A stretch of 64,000 bases of DNA from positions 11,689,436 to 11,753,435 of the forward strand of contig NC_049993.1 in assembly GCF_000003815.2 (NCBI RefSeq), read 5' to 3'. Position 1 is the first letter of the stretch, and the number at the start of each line of letters is the position of its first letter. The stretch is from Branchiostoma floridae. Lineage: Eukaryota; Chordata; Leptocardii; Amphioxiformes; Branchiostomatidae. A program made the position numbers and the translations under genes. Below are positions 46,822-58,101 of the stretch, piece by piece. A model generated the notes under the pieces. That model saw nothing but the letters and a program-made list of their open reading frames with translations, did not search any database and was not told where the DNA came from.

Positions 46822-49800
46822 TGAACCCGCGGAAGAGAAGAAGCGTGAAGGGGCGGTACAGGTGCACCGGTCTGTTTTTCCGGTGTCCGGTTTTGCCGAT
46901 GTTGACTTCTCTCAGTTCCGGCAAACTGTGTACTGGTCAACACCTACACAGGCACTGTCCACAGGCCTTGTTCCAAGAGTCAACAACCTTTCCTCCAGCA
47001 GTTCTGTTAAGGATTTTCACCCCCATGTAGTTCTACATATATCCACAACAACAGGGAGCCACCCCCATAAGGGTAGTTCACGGTACGAAGTCAAAAACGG
47101 TAGCGCACCACCCTTATTGTTAGGTAGAACACACGCTGTTCTGTACGTGCAAAAACAGTTCACATGCACTGCAGGTGGCGAAAACGCCTTATAACTCGTC
47201 TGTTGTTCCTGTCAATCATTCTCCTGTCGTGTGCCAAATGTAACAACATCTCTTAGCCGATAACAGACATTACGGTACACTCAGGAGGGACCGTAAAAAA
47301 GAAAGCGGGAAGGTAATAGTTTAGCACAGACACATTTGCGGTAATAACAACAGCGAGGTGCCAGGTCATCAATTTTAGTACACCATTACTATAATCAACG
47401 TACACATCTATGTAAACGTGAAGTAATCCACGAACTATAAGCATACACGTAAGCTCCAAAGACCGTTAATTACACATGCAGTATCTTTCACAACCGAGTT
47501 TCAATATGCTTCAAGTGTATTGTAGACACATTTTCAATAAACCCAGCGAAAGATAACATGTTACAAGTCAGTTGATAACCTTTGATTTGCTCAAGAATGT
47601 TCGACTGTGACCGACCTCTTGAACTTGTTGTGTTCGTATCGTGAGTTGGAAGTTAATGAACCGAGATATACCCAAACCCATCCAGTGTGAACGTTTAAAA
47701 TTACTCCTTTAGGTCTGGATTCAGGAAATTTCAGCTGATGCACGGAATATGGAGTTAAACCCGTTTTTATCTCACATACAAAACTCTGTATAAAGATAAT
47801 CAATAGCAAAGAAACGTGATGAAAATCCAGTTAGTCTGGGGCCTGGTCTCTTCGCTATGTCTATACGGACAGGCGAGAAGAAGAAGAAGAAGTATTTGAT
47901 ATGTCACCTGGCGACCCGCCAGACACAGACAGCCAGCTCTTAAAGGCCGTGTAAGACACTCTAAGGACACACAGAACACAAGCACTGGTCAGGAGGGCCA
48001 TTAGGTCGGGAGTGAAATGAGTCCCGTTGCTCACATTGGGAGATACCGCGGCCGGTTTGAACACTGTTTGCACGTTTACCATTGGTCTTCTCTAAGCAAA
48101 TTGTTTACTTTTTTTTACCATTGGTCTTCTGTGTGCAAATTGTTTACTTTTTCGGATGACTAATCCTAAACATTTATTAAAAGACACGCAGTTTTGCACA
48201 GCTTTTGACTTATGATAAGGCCCAAACTTCCTTGCAAGACACAAAATTGATTTCAGAAGTAAACTTTCTGTTAGTTTGCCTACTTTATTTGGCTCCTTCG
48301 AATTCTTGCGCCACCAATTCAATCAATCAAGACATTACTCTAAACCCCACCCTCTCTCCTCCTTTTATATGTAAGGTTTAGTATCAAATTGCATGGCCAT
48401 CCTCCTTCATTGCCAATGGTACTTCAATACACTTAAAAGCTTTTCATTTGAAAAACATGGTGTTTTTATCATCTCCATTAAGCGAGCCTCTTAAGTGCCA
48501 TGTAAAAATGATGAGTACTTAAAGTGATTATGAAAAGAGAGAGAGAGAGAAACGTCACGGAAACTTTCCTGAGTTCTACATGATACATTTCCCAAACTGA
48601 TAATCTTGACTTTGCTTTTAGCTTTTTAAAAATGATCTTACTAGGATGAATTTGTTTGTTTTGAAGATAAAAAGCCAACGGTCGAGCCATGAAACTTGTT
48701 TTGAGTTGTGCTGCAAAAAAGCGAAGTCTGTAATAGGTAAGAGTCTGAATGTGAAGGTCGTCCGGCATGCCCCCAGACCTCTATATATTATTAGACGTCC
48801 AAATCCTAAGGTAATGTAGTAGAATGTTCATATAAAACACTCCAAGGACCCACAGAAGGACTGAGTGGTTAGGTTAGAGGAGACTAGATCAACAGATCAC
48901 GAGCATTATTCCTGGCATTTCTGGCTAGACGTTGTGCACTTGGGAAAGGTACTATACACGACGTTTCTTATTCCACCGAGGTGTACAAATGGGTACCTGA
49001 CTTTGGTTCGGCAGGTGAAAGACGTTGGAAGGAGAGGGATGGGCTACACCTTCCAATGCTGTGCCCATGCTTGACGCAGACGATAACGTATACAACTCAC
49101 TGCCCTCAAAAGTACCCTTACCTGTCTGGCTTTAAGGACCCACAGATCGTAAATAGTGCCATTAGGTGGAAGCTTAACGACTGGTGGTGTCGTGGGAGGG
49201 GGGCATCCTACATTCACTCCGGGTATATAACCTCAATGTTCCTTTGCTATCTGTGTAACAATTTTACATGTATAACAGTTTCCGCCTCCGCATCACTTGA
49301 TCAGTACTCCCTGGTGGTTGTTTTGAGGACGTCAGTTTGACATTCTATAGCCTTTAGAGAAAGGTAAATGGGTAATGAACCGTAGCCTGTGCGTGTATCA
49401 CCCGTTCTCGAATAGAAACCCACTCACATGTGACATTGCTTTTTACATATAAGAAGCTTTGCGTCAAAAAGTAAATGTGATGTTACTTTGCACGAGAAGC
49501 TATGCGTAAATGGTGTCATATATATCCATCCTTGCAAATGATTATGGATATAACGAACTGTCAACACGCATACATAGCTCACTGCACAAACTCAAAGGAA
49601 AAATCAAGTGTATCAAAGTTAATATCCCACAGAGAACCTAAGCAGAAACATTTGTCTTTGCATTTCGTCTTTTTAATCAAGGGTTCTTGAGACGTTTTCC
49701 TTGACATCGTTGCTAGCCTGTTAACGAGAGTAGACGAGACTAGACGAGACTTCATCTTAATGTCGTAACCCCTTACACCTGTCATTTATCAAACCCGATA

Positions 49801-51055
49801 GGCCATGTCCTCGATTTACGAAGGTTTTTTTCCTACATCACTGTTACATATATCAAGCACATTGTATAGGTACAAATCCTGTCATTCGCAACATTAAAAT
49901 TGATATACAACCGCCTTTTCGCTAAATATCTCTCTATGCCTTTACCGAATTCTGTAAGTATCCAATAATCCCCTTAACTTTTATTACCTGCAAACGACCA
50001 TTAGAGCGGAAGTGATCCGACATGAATCAAGCGGCGACACCGTGCAGTCATTGGGTCTGATTGGGACCACTGGCCCCGCGGCACAGCGGCGCGCACGGGA
50101 AATTGAGGGAAAAGATCACTGTAAAAAATGGGTAGAAAAGTGGACATGTCGAGATATTAAACGTAAACGGATATGAATGTACCGTCTTTTTGTCTATCTA
50201 TCTATTTCTGTGTTTCTTTTTTACAATCCTTGTTTTTTCTTCTTTATGTCTTTATTTCTTTCTGTTGTCTTCCCTTCTCTTTTTCTTCTTCTTTTCTTTC
50301 TTTATCACAATATCACTGTCTTATGACCTTTTACCATTATATTTCTGGTATTTTGTCGTCAATTAGTCTGATTTTTTAGACAGTTGTCTTTCTATCTTGT
50401 TCTTTCTTTATATTCCTTTTTTCTTTCTTTTTCTTTCTTCTGCGTCTTTATCACGACATCCCTTTCTGTCTTCTAGTATTTCACCTTTATATTTCTGGTA
50501 TTTGTTAATTCGTCTCGTCAATTCTATCCTTTAAGTATCTTTTTTTCTACGATAGTTGCATCTTATGTTCCCAAGATATCTACGACTTATACAACCTGCA
50601 CAAGTTCCGTCGTTAACTACCCAGATAAGCATTCAAGGCCAAAACCACACCGCCGTAAGAATAACTCTACATTATTAGAAGTGACACTTGGTACGATTAA
50701 GAAATCCTCTCTAATATATGACAGTACGGCCGAACCTGAGCCCTCCCCGCGAACTTTCATTTTCTACCGGACATTAATTTGATTTCCCCTGATTCGGACC
50801 AACGCCACATCCTGCCAAATATATTCCTGTAAATTGAAAAACCTGTTGTGGCTCGCGGATATGAATAATGACTGTCCGGGAAAATATGCTTATCCCTATA
50901 TTACTCCAGTATGACCCGAACGTGTAAAGGTCCACTTTGCGGAAAGGCATGTTTTAATAGAAGTAATGGCAGCAACTGACCTCTGACACTACAGTCATAA
51001 ATGAAAAGTTTGGCGTGCCTTTATCGCCCACATGGGAGCTGTCAGTGTGAGTCGT
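46822..51055. other. intergenic stretch between the two EP4-like genes, part 1
   Basis: No gene recognised. It contains a 37-bp direct duplication (ACCATTGGTCTTCT...AATTGTTTACTTTTT) at about 48079-48151. A pyrimidine-rich tract lies at about 50180-50520, internally duplicated around TTATATTTCTGGTATTT. Short frames around 48478-49340 show no domains. Confidence 0.45.
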
Positions 51056-51066
51056 GTAGAACGATA

Positions 51067-51404
51067 TTGATGTGTTCGTATCGTACATATGGAAGCGTAT
51101 TTCCTGTGTGTATCCTATGGGATAGTGGCTAGGAATAGATGCTAGTGCGTTTTGTCCTTGGGTATAGATTCCCCGCGCTGTAGAGATGATAGAAATAGTG
51201 GATTTATATAATAGTATCATTTGTACTGAGGGGTGACTGATGTTGATGCGTCCGTATCGTACATATGGAGGCGTATTTTCTGTGTGTATCCTATGCGATA
51301 TTGGCTAGCAATAGATTGTGGCGTGTCCTCGAGTACAAATTCCCCGCGCAGTAGATATGATGAAGTTATGTAAAAGGATCATCTATACTGTGCGGTGAAT
51401 AATG
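51067..51404. repeat. direct tandem repeat, about 177-bp unit, cut by a gap
   Basis: CGTATCGTACATATGGA...GCGTATTT...CTGTGTGTATCCTATG recurs with a spacing of about 177 bp (starts near 51067 and 51243). The second unit runs into the 100-N gap at 51405, so the array may be longer than assembled. Confidence 0.8.
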
Positions 51405-51504
51405 NNNNNNNNNNNNNNNNNNNNNNNNNNNNNNNNNNNNNNNNNNNNNNNNNNNNNNNNNNNNNNNNNNNNNNNNNNNNNNNNNNNNNNNNNNNNNNNN
51501 NNNN
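51405..51504. other. assembly gap (100 N)
   Basis: Terminates the 177-bp tandem repeat; probably a gap of unknown size. Confidence 0.95.
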
Positions 51505-51979
51505 ATCTATGGCTTTGGCTATTTTTGCAGACTTAGGAAATTCGTTTCGACTATAGAATGTTGATCTGAAGTTTACTGAAGTAGAGTTCAATGTAGTTGA
51601 ACTTGAGTACAAGTTTATGATCTTTTAAACACACACGTTAATGGTTTCATTCCAAGACGCGTAATGCTAATTGTCATTAATCTGAACGAAAAATGTTTTA
51701 AATTAAAAGAATCAGAATGTTTGATTTGTATATTGCCATTATGAAGTATTCTGGAGCGAAACTCTTATTTTCCCATTTTACTCTTTTGTAATGATTTTCT
51801 AGATCTAGTTATAAGTTTTTGGATGTTATCACACAGAAATGTTTGTTCCACCTAGGGCCATAGACAGACAGACATGACAGCAGAGGTACGCGTTGGATTA
51901 TTGTGTCTTTATGACACATGGAGTAAAATACCTACTCCAGTCATGAGGGGGAATACCAACTTAATCATGTTCGGGAGCG

Positions 51980-52640
51980 CATTCTCTGTACTGCAGCGCC
52001 ACCTAGCAGTGGGAAGTGGAACTAGTCATTATTGCATCAAGGAAGTTGGCAAAATACTACCGAAAGGCTGTCAGGTTTATTTCCTAGCTATGCCAAATAG
52101 CAAGTACTCAAGCAGCTAGATATATGATTTTGGAAACGGTCAATTGTCTTCATCTCCTTTGCATATCACTTCTAAGATATAAAAACTGCTCTCTATCCTT
52201 GAACCTTTGAACGTGGACATCAGGGATGCCATCACGGGTCACAATGGTTTCTTTCTCTCCACTCAGCCTTGTCCACCATGAGTGAGCGAAGCTATACTGT
52301 GGTGATGTTGCCGAGTGGTGTATCCCTTTTAAGGTTGTTGATGAAGGTTGCTCTTTCTGCCCCTTCTCCCTCTCCCCTCTGTTGGCTCCCATAGGATAAG
52401 CTGGCTGGCTATCAGCTCTGTATGTCGGACACAGTGTCCGGTTAGCGCCATCCTCCGTTACCTTATCCTGTCAGAAAGTCTAGGGAGGTCACCGTAGAGT
52501 ACCGAGTTCCTCACTCTGTCTGCTCTCTATAAGATCTCTTTAAACTTTAACGTCACTGACGAAAGATAACGGCTGTTATCTAAAACGCCAGACTGTTTCC
52601 AAAATCATATCCAGGTGCTTGAGCAATTGTTATTTGGCAT
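51980..52640. mobile_element. inverted pair of retrotransposon-like tails
   Basis: 52091-52141 and 52591-52639 are imperfect inverted repeats of about 50 bp sharing TGCCAAATA.CAA, CTCAAGCA and ATGATTTTGGAAAC.GTC. Outside and next to them are CTGCAGCGCCACCTAGCAG (about 51993, shared with 35974) and CTGACGAAAGATAACGG (about 52556), both like 3'-end motifs of L2/CR1-type elements. The interior has an 80-codon minus-strand frame with no recognised domain. It is best read as two element fragments in opposite orientation, or one foldback element. Confidence 0.4.
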
Positions 52641-53400
52641 ATCTTATTACCTCGATGTCTAATCTTCATCGACGTAATTTTTTAGCTGTGCAACAAAGAA
52701 CTGTAAAGCCATACTTACTCAACTAGCTTAGATCGTGCGATTCTATTCGAGAAAAGCTAATTAAAAACATGGTACGTAGGACTTCGTTCTTCGTCGTTCT
52801 TCACTGCATTCCACTCAGGTAGAGATGATCCGTACGTGGGTGTACAGGGAACCTTCGTACGCAGGCGGTTTGACTTTATGGATGTTCTAAAACCGCAACA
52901 TCTGCCCACGTCAGCAAGCTGTTTTAAGACGATAATGCCTGAAGCGTATAGCGTGGCGTAGCGTGCGGCAAGGTTACACAAAGACGTGCAATCCGTTATA
53001 GCTCAGAGCAGTGGTGCGTTTAAAGTCATCAAATCTTTAGTGTACACGTTTTACGTACGTAGCAAGCGATCAAAAGAAACGCCGCAGGCCCTTGTGGGAG
53101 TGTACGGATGGAAACTACGGGAGAGGCATGTAAATCAAGTTTGCTCATCATCTGTAAGGTATTCTATTCATACCCAAAATCGTTTTAATTCTTCGACAAA
53201 TGACACTTTGAAGTGCATTTATATCTGGTGCATGTGATAATTGCTTATCGCGATCCTAAAACTGGTAATTCTCTTTAGACATTTTTTTACCAAAAAAAAA
53301 AAAAATCTGAAGGAATAAGATTACTAGCGATAACGCTTTTGACACGCCAAGGACCTTAGGGTTAAAATCGTACATGTACTATGAGAGTATTATACATGTA
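52641..53400. other. non-coding stretch
   Basis: No gene recognised; short frames on both strands without domains. Confidence 0.4.
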
Positions 53401-53409
53401 CTATGAGTA

Positions 53410-54290
53410 TATCCTTGGTGCTGAACAGCATTCACACTATGAAACACTTTTGTCTTTGTTTTCTTTATTGCAACATGGAGGTAATACAGTACACATTGGT
53501 GCCGTACTCATTTGTATTAGTACTGAACAGCATACGCATTATTACTGAACAGCATACGCATACAGCATTCACTCTATGGAACAGTTTTGTCCTTGGTGCT
53601 GAACAGTATTCACTCTGTGAAACAATTTTGCCTTTGTTGTTGGACAGCATTCACACTATGAAAAAGACCTGTCCTTGGTGCTGGTATTCACACCATAATA
53701 CAGCTTTGCCCTTAGCACTGAACAGCATTCACCCTATGAACCTGTTTTGTCTTTGGAGCTAAACCGCATTCACACTATGGAAGAGACTTGTCCTTGGTGC
53801 TGAACGGTATTCACACCATGATACAGCTTTGCCCTAAGTACTGAACAGCATTCACACTATGAAAGATGCTTGTCCTTTGTGCTGATCGGCATTCACACTA
53901 TGAACCAGTTTTGTCTTGGGAGCTGAACAGCATTCACACAGACAGCTTTGCCATTGGTATTGAACAGCATTCACACTAGGAACCAATTTTGCCCTTAGTT
54001 GCTGAACAGCATTCGCACTATGAACATTTTTGTCTTGGGAGCTGAACAGCATTCACACAGACAGCTTTGCCATTGGTACTGAAAAACATTCACACTATGA
54101 ACCAGTTTTGTCCTTAGTTGCTGAACAGCATTCGCACTATGAACAGTTTTGTCCTTGGTGCTGAACAGCATCCACGGCATGAAATAGTTTTGTCCTTGGT
54201 GCTGAACAGCATTCGCACTATGAACAGTTTTGCCCTTGGTGCTGAACAGCATCCACGGCATAAAACAGTTTTGGTATTGGTACTAAAAAA
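53410..54290. repeat. minisatellite, about 40-50-bp unit, roughly 20 copies
   Basis: Diverged head-to-tail units have the consensus blocks CAGCATTCACACTATGAA, CAGTTTTGTCCTTGGTGCTG and AACAGCATT. Towards the right end pairs of units form a higher-order period (CAGCATTCGCACTATGAACA alternating with CAGCATCCACGGCATGAAAT). Open frames exist on both strands because the unit lacks stops in some frames, producing repetitive pseudo-peptides; these are not regarded as genes. Confidence 0.9.
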
Positions 54291-57056
54291 GGATTCACTC
54301 AGTGGATACATTTCTGAAATATGTTTGCCTGCTCTTAAATCCTGAGCTTCAATTTTTTCCCTGCTCTTTAGCCGTTCTTTATCGTTTTGTGGCATCGCTA
54401 CAAGACGTCCCGGTCCACTTCTGATACGATACTGTGACCACAATCTGCAATGAAGACCTTGCTTTGCAAGTATGTTATGTAGTTGGTGTCTAAATCACGC
54501 CGCCTATCTAACCCATAGGGAACAACAGTGTCGTACGTTTTCATACTGAATTGTTATCTCAAGATATTCGTATTGAACTTTAAGAATCTTACTTAGCTTC
54601 CAAAGATTCAACAAGCGGTGAACCTGATATGGAACAATAAGTCGTCGGGTACTCTACTCTCAGGATAGCTTGGTCACGGAAAATAGCATTCTGTTTAACT
54701 GTTGCGACAGACTGAAAATCATGCAATAAGCTGCATTGGCATTAAAATGTCTTGCTGTGTAAGTAGTGAAAAGGCGACATCTAGCGGTAGATTCCTCAAC
54801 TGTTTATTCTCTATATCATACGTATATGGAGGCTAAAACATAACATAATTTAGTAAGGGCATTCCTGCAAAATACAGACAGATTAAAATTTAGACAGATT
54901 GCCATTTTTTTTCTTTTTGAAAATTGGCGAAAATTGATACCAGGGTAGCCTAACTGTAAGATGTGAAGACATTAACGAAACGATGCGTTAAACATGATAC
55001 ATCTTAACAGCCACCGATAGAATCCTTAACGACACTAGTGACGTCAATTCCCCCATCACTTGACGCAAGGCTCATTAGCCTTGTGTAAACAATTACGCGA
55101 ACCTAATTAGTCCTGCAAACTAACGAATCTAAAGAAGTCTCGTATGACTTACTGTTGATGTGCTAGTACCCTTTTTGGGTTAGACACTACATAAACGCCT
55201 TACTCCTTTTAGCCTGGCACGGTCATTAAAGTCCGTTTGTGGTGCTTGGAATGTCCTTCGCAAGCAAGTCGCTCGAAGGCAGTCAAACATCTACCAGTCT
55301 GTACACCCCAACTCACGACTAGATCTAACGTAGAACTGAAGTGAAGGTTCTGTTTAAGTACGTTTGTTTTTATGTGAGTTTGTTTGTATAGATGTGGATG
55401 GACAGCATAACTTCGAAAGGACCTGGGTGGATTGTCCTGTTTTCTAATATAATAGTGCAGAATCCAGGTCCCGAAAATTGAATACGTTGCACTCATCTGA
55501 CAGAAAAGGTTTGACATAAGTCTATGTGTAGAGGGGCTTTTGTGGTATCAAATTGTGCTAGCGAAGCATAATAATTAAAAGAACAACTTGCTGTTCGATT
55601 TCGTTAGCACTTCTTGTATCTTTTTTTATGCATTAGCCATTACCTTCTCGTGCGTCGGTCACGTTTTTATGCTGATTAACATACCTATAGCAGACTTTAT
55701 GTAGTTTAGTAGTTCGTCTAGCTCAGTTACTTTGATTACTGACAGCAGACCTTGTAAAGATAACCTTCAAAGTTGACCTGTTCTCGTCTAGCTTTGACAC
55801 AGAACTTCTTCAGGCAAATCATGCCATACAAACATGCAAATAAGGCCTCACAAAGGACTATATATCTTCTTTATAACTTTATTTCTCTCTGTACAGTAAC
55901 GGTACCTGAGTACATAAAACATCCATATATGCAATGACATACACGTCACAGGATTTATACAAATACATATCGTGCACAACGGTCATGTCACTGCTACTCT
56001 TGAGCTAGAATAGCGTTATGTTACATTCTTAAGGCCACACTGAGTTGATTATATAGATGACATCCTCGCGAGCATCCATTTTCGTCCGTTTTACAAAAAA
56101 AGTCTACGACCATACTCTAAATGGTACAAAGAACCTGCAAAACTTGCAAATATGTGTCGTCAATTGATTAAAGGAAAATGTATGCTGATGAGCAAATTCC
56201 TTCAATATCAAAGATATAAAAGAACACAAATACAGAATCCATTATTTAATATACCACGTCTTGAAAACTCAGCCATTTGTTCAACCTTCCTGGTTTTCAT
56301 GAGGAAGGTTACTTTTGTCCAATCTTTTCGCACGTTCGAATCAGTTTTGGATGCCCAGAGGATGTCATCCATATAATCAAATCAGCATGGCCTAATTCAC
56401 AGATTAACTAGACGTTACGTTTCACGAGACCAACTATATCTACTGTACGGTATAGGTATTTACTGTGCTAATACTGGCAAGCTATGCACACTTCTCTGTT
56501 CTTCCTGTTTGCCTGTACAAAGTTACCCTGTAATAAGTCTTTTCTTATTTACATTTATATATACTTTTATCGACTAATATCTAAACTGATAAAATATACC
56601 AGTCATAGAATGCTGATACAAAATAAAAACTGCATTTTTTCACTTATAATCACACCTAAGAAAGGTTCATTTCAGCTATAGGGATGGGGAATATTCTAAC
56701 ATGTTTAAGTTAATATCCCTCAATATCTTAACGCACGGTTTGCTAATCAAACATATCTCAAGTAGCCGTTTTCATATGCATATCGCATACTACAGCTCAG
56801 ACACAAGATACAGTAAATACTCTAATTAATGCCTAATGTTTTTTTTTCACAGAATGCTAAAGAAAACTTGTGCGCATTACAAAGATATGGGGGGGGGGAG
56901 ACAATTCGCAACCATAGATTTAAATAGTATCTTCTAATCTTTGAATGTGATGGCTGAAATGGAGAGCGATTACTATCGTGACCTTTGGTAATAAGTTTTT
57001 TTTTGCGTTTCATTTGATCCAAGTGTTGCGTATATAAAATGAGAAGTATTATGTAT
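54291..57056. other. intergenic stretch between the two EP4-like genes, part 2
   Basis: AT-rich, no gene recognised. Short frames (for example near 55209-55517 and 56152-56376) show no known domain. Confidence 0.45.
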
Positions 57057-57173
57057 TTTATTACACTGCGAGTTGATACGTTTTTGGCCTTGTGAAGTCT
57101 GGGTGGCCGCCATCGTGTTGTCTGTCGGCACTGCTCTGTTCACTGTTCAATTGTCCCATGGAACGTATGGCTC
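57057..57173 (-). other. possible alternative last exon of EP4-like gene 2
   Basis: On the minus strand a TTCTGCAG acceptor ends at 57174 and an AATAAA lies at 57062-57057. A strong donor (AAAA then GTGAGT) overlaps the stop codon of the upstream exon at 57494/57493. Splicing would replace the final lysine and stop with KSHTFHGTIEQ and a stop at 57142-57140. Supported only by splice motifs and the poly(A) signal. Confidence 0.35.
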
Positions 57174-57489
57174 CTGCAGAATAACATACAATGTTGTAAT
57201 TCTAGCAATGTGTTATAGTTAAGTTAATTCCCACACCATATGGTGTATAGGGTGGCGCTTATCTCTGTTTCTATAGTCCTTAAGCCTCACAATTTGTGGC
57301 TAGTCCAACTATCATATTCTTTTCCAAAAGTACTGACTGTAGATAGTGTGCACTGTTATACACTCAAGACAAGATAAGACAATGAAAGATAAGAAAGTAC
57401 AAATTTACTGATGTATCATAAAAGAAAAAAAAACATGATCTTTTTAGAAATACTATTACAAATATATTTCTAGTAGAGGTAGTCAGTAC

Positions 57490-58101
57490 TCACTTTTCCA
57501 TGGTTCCCGAAGCTCTTCTCTTCAGTGTATTCGGGCTGAGGTTACTGACCGCTCCGTCTGACATAGTTCTCGTCTGCCTCTTTGACAAAGGGCTAGCTTC
57601 TGGAGTTATAGTCTCAAATTTTGTGGTAGGTTCCTCAAACACAACGTCCTCTAAGGAACTATAGATGCACCGGTCGTCATTCGGAGAAAGGGCCGGTAAA
57701 CAGTCTCGCCACGAGGGCCGGCGTTTGCTAAACGAAGACCTCCCGGATGGTCTTCTCTCGCCATTCATGTTGTTCTCGTGAGAGTTCAGATTGTCTGTCT
57801 CGTCGATCGCGTGATGAAAGATGGCGTCGGCCACCGCCAGTCTGCTCGCTCGGCCAGCGTGTCCGTTAGAAAACGTCACCATGCCCGCCTCTCGCTTGTT
57901 GTCGCTGGGTTGTTTCGGAACTTGTCTTATCTTGCAGGTCAGGTCCTTCACAATTTTGATGACGCGGTGGAAGAGTTCTCGGCGGAAGAGGATGTAGATC
58001 CAAGGGTCGAGGATCTGGTTCATGGACGCCATTCGAACGGAAACGAGATCCCACTGGATCTCACTCTCGTAGCTCGGGATCTGGTTCAGCAAGACCCGGA
58101 T
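57490..58101 (-). CDS. EP4-like prostanoid receptor gene 2, 3' exon (TM7 and long tail)
   Basis: The minus-strand exon starts at 58101 after a T-rich tract ending in TAG and runs 203 residues to a stop at 57490. It begins IRVLLNQ, matching the VRVFVNQ start of the EP4 third extracellular loop. TM7 is SVRMASMNQILDPWIYILF, with the prostanoid Arg retained at exon residue 23. The tail of about 160 residues is long, as in EP4, with basic kinase-like sites (ERRPSG, KRRPSW, KRRAS) and an acidic patch (LEDVVFEEP), consistent with phosphorylation-dependent regulation; this is inference. The phase-0 boundary equals that of gene 1. No TM1-6 exon occurs in 58102-64000, so this gene is partial and its 5' exon lies beyond the window, with an intron longer than 5.9 kb. 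Exon 45342-46211 is downstream in transcription order and belongs to gene 1. Confidence 0.9.
   Translation of the reverse strand: MRVLLNQIPSYESEIQWDLVSVRMASMNQILDPWIYILFRRELFHRVIKIVKDLTCKIRQVPKQPSDNKREAGMVTFSNGHAGRASRLAVADAIFHHAIDETDNLNSHENNMNGERRPSGRSSFSKRRPSWRDCLPALSPNDDRCIYSSLEDVVFEEPTTKFETITPEASPLSKRQTRTMSDGAVSNLSPNTLKRRASGTMEK

Noticed and set aside
52150..52392. 80-codon hydrophilic minus-strand frame
   Set aside because: Lies inside an inverted pair of retrotransposon-like tails; probably element sequence, no domain recognised.
53403..54443. Repetitive proteins encoded by the minisatellite on both strands
   Set aside because: Frames follow from the repeat unit itself and shift along the array; no start context or consistent protein repeat.
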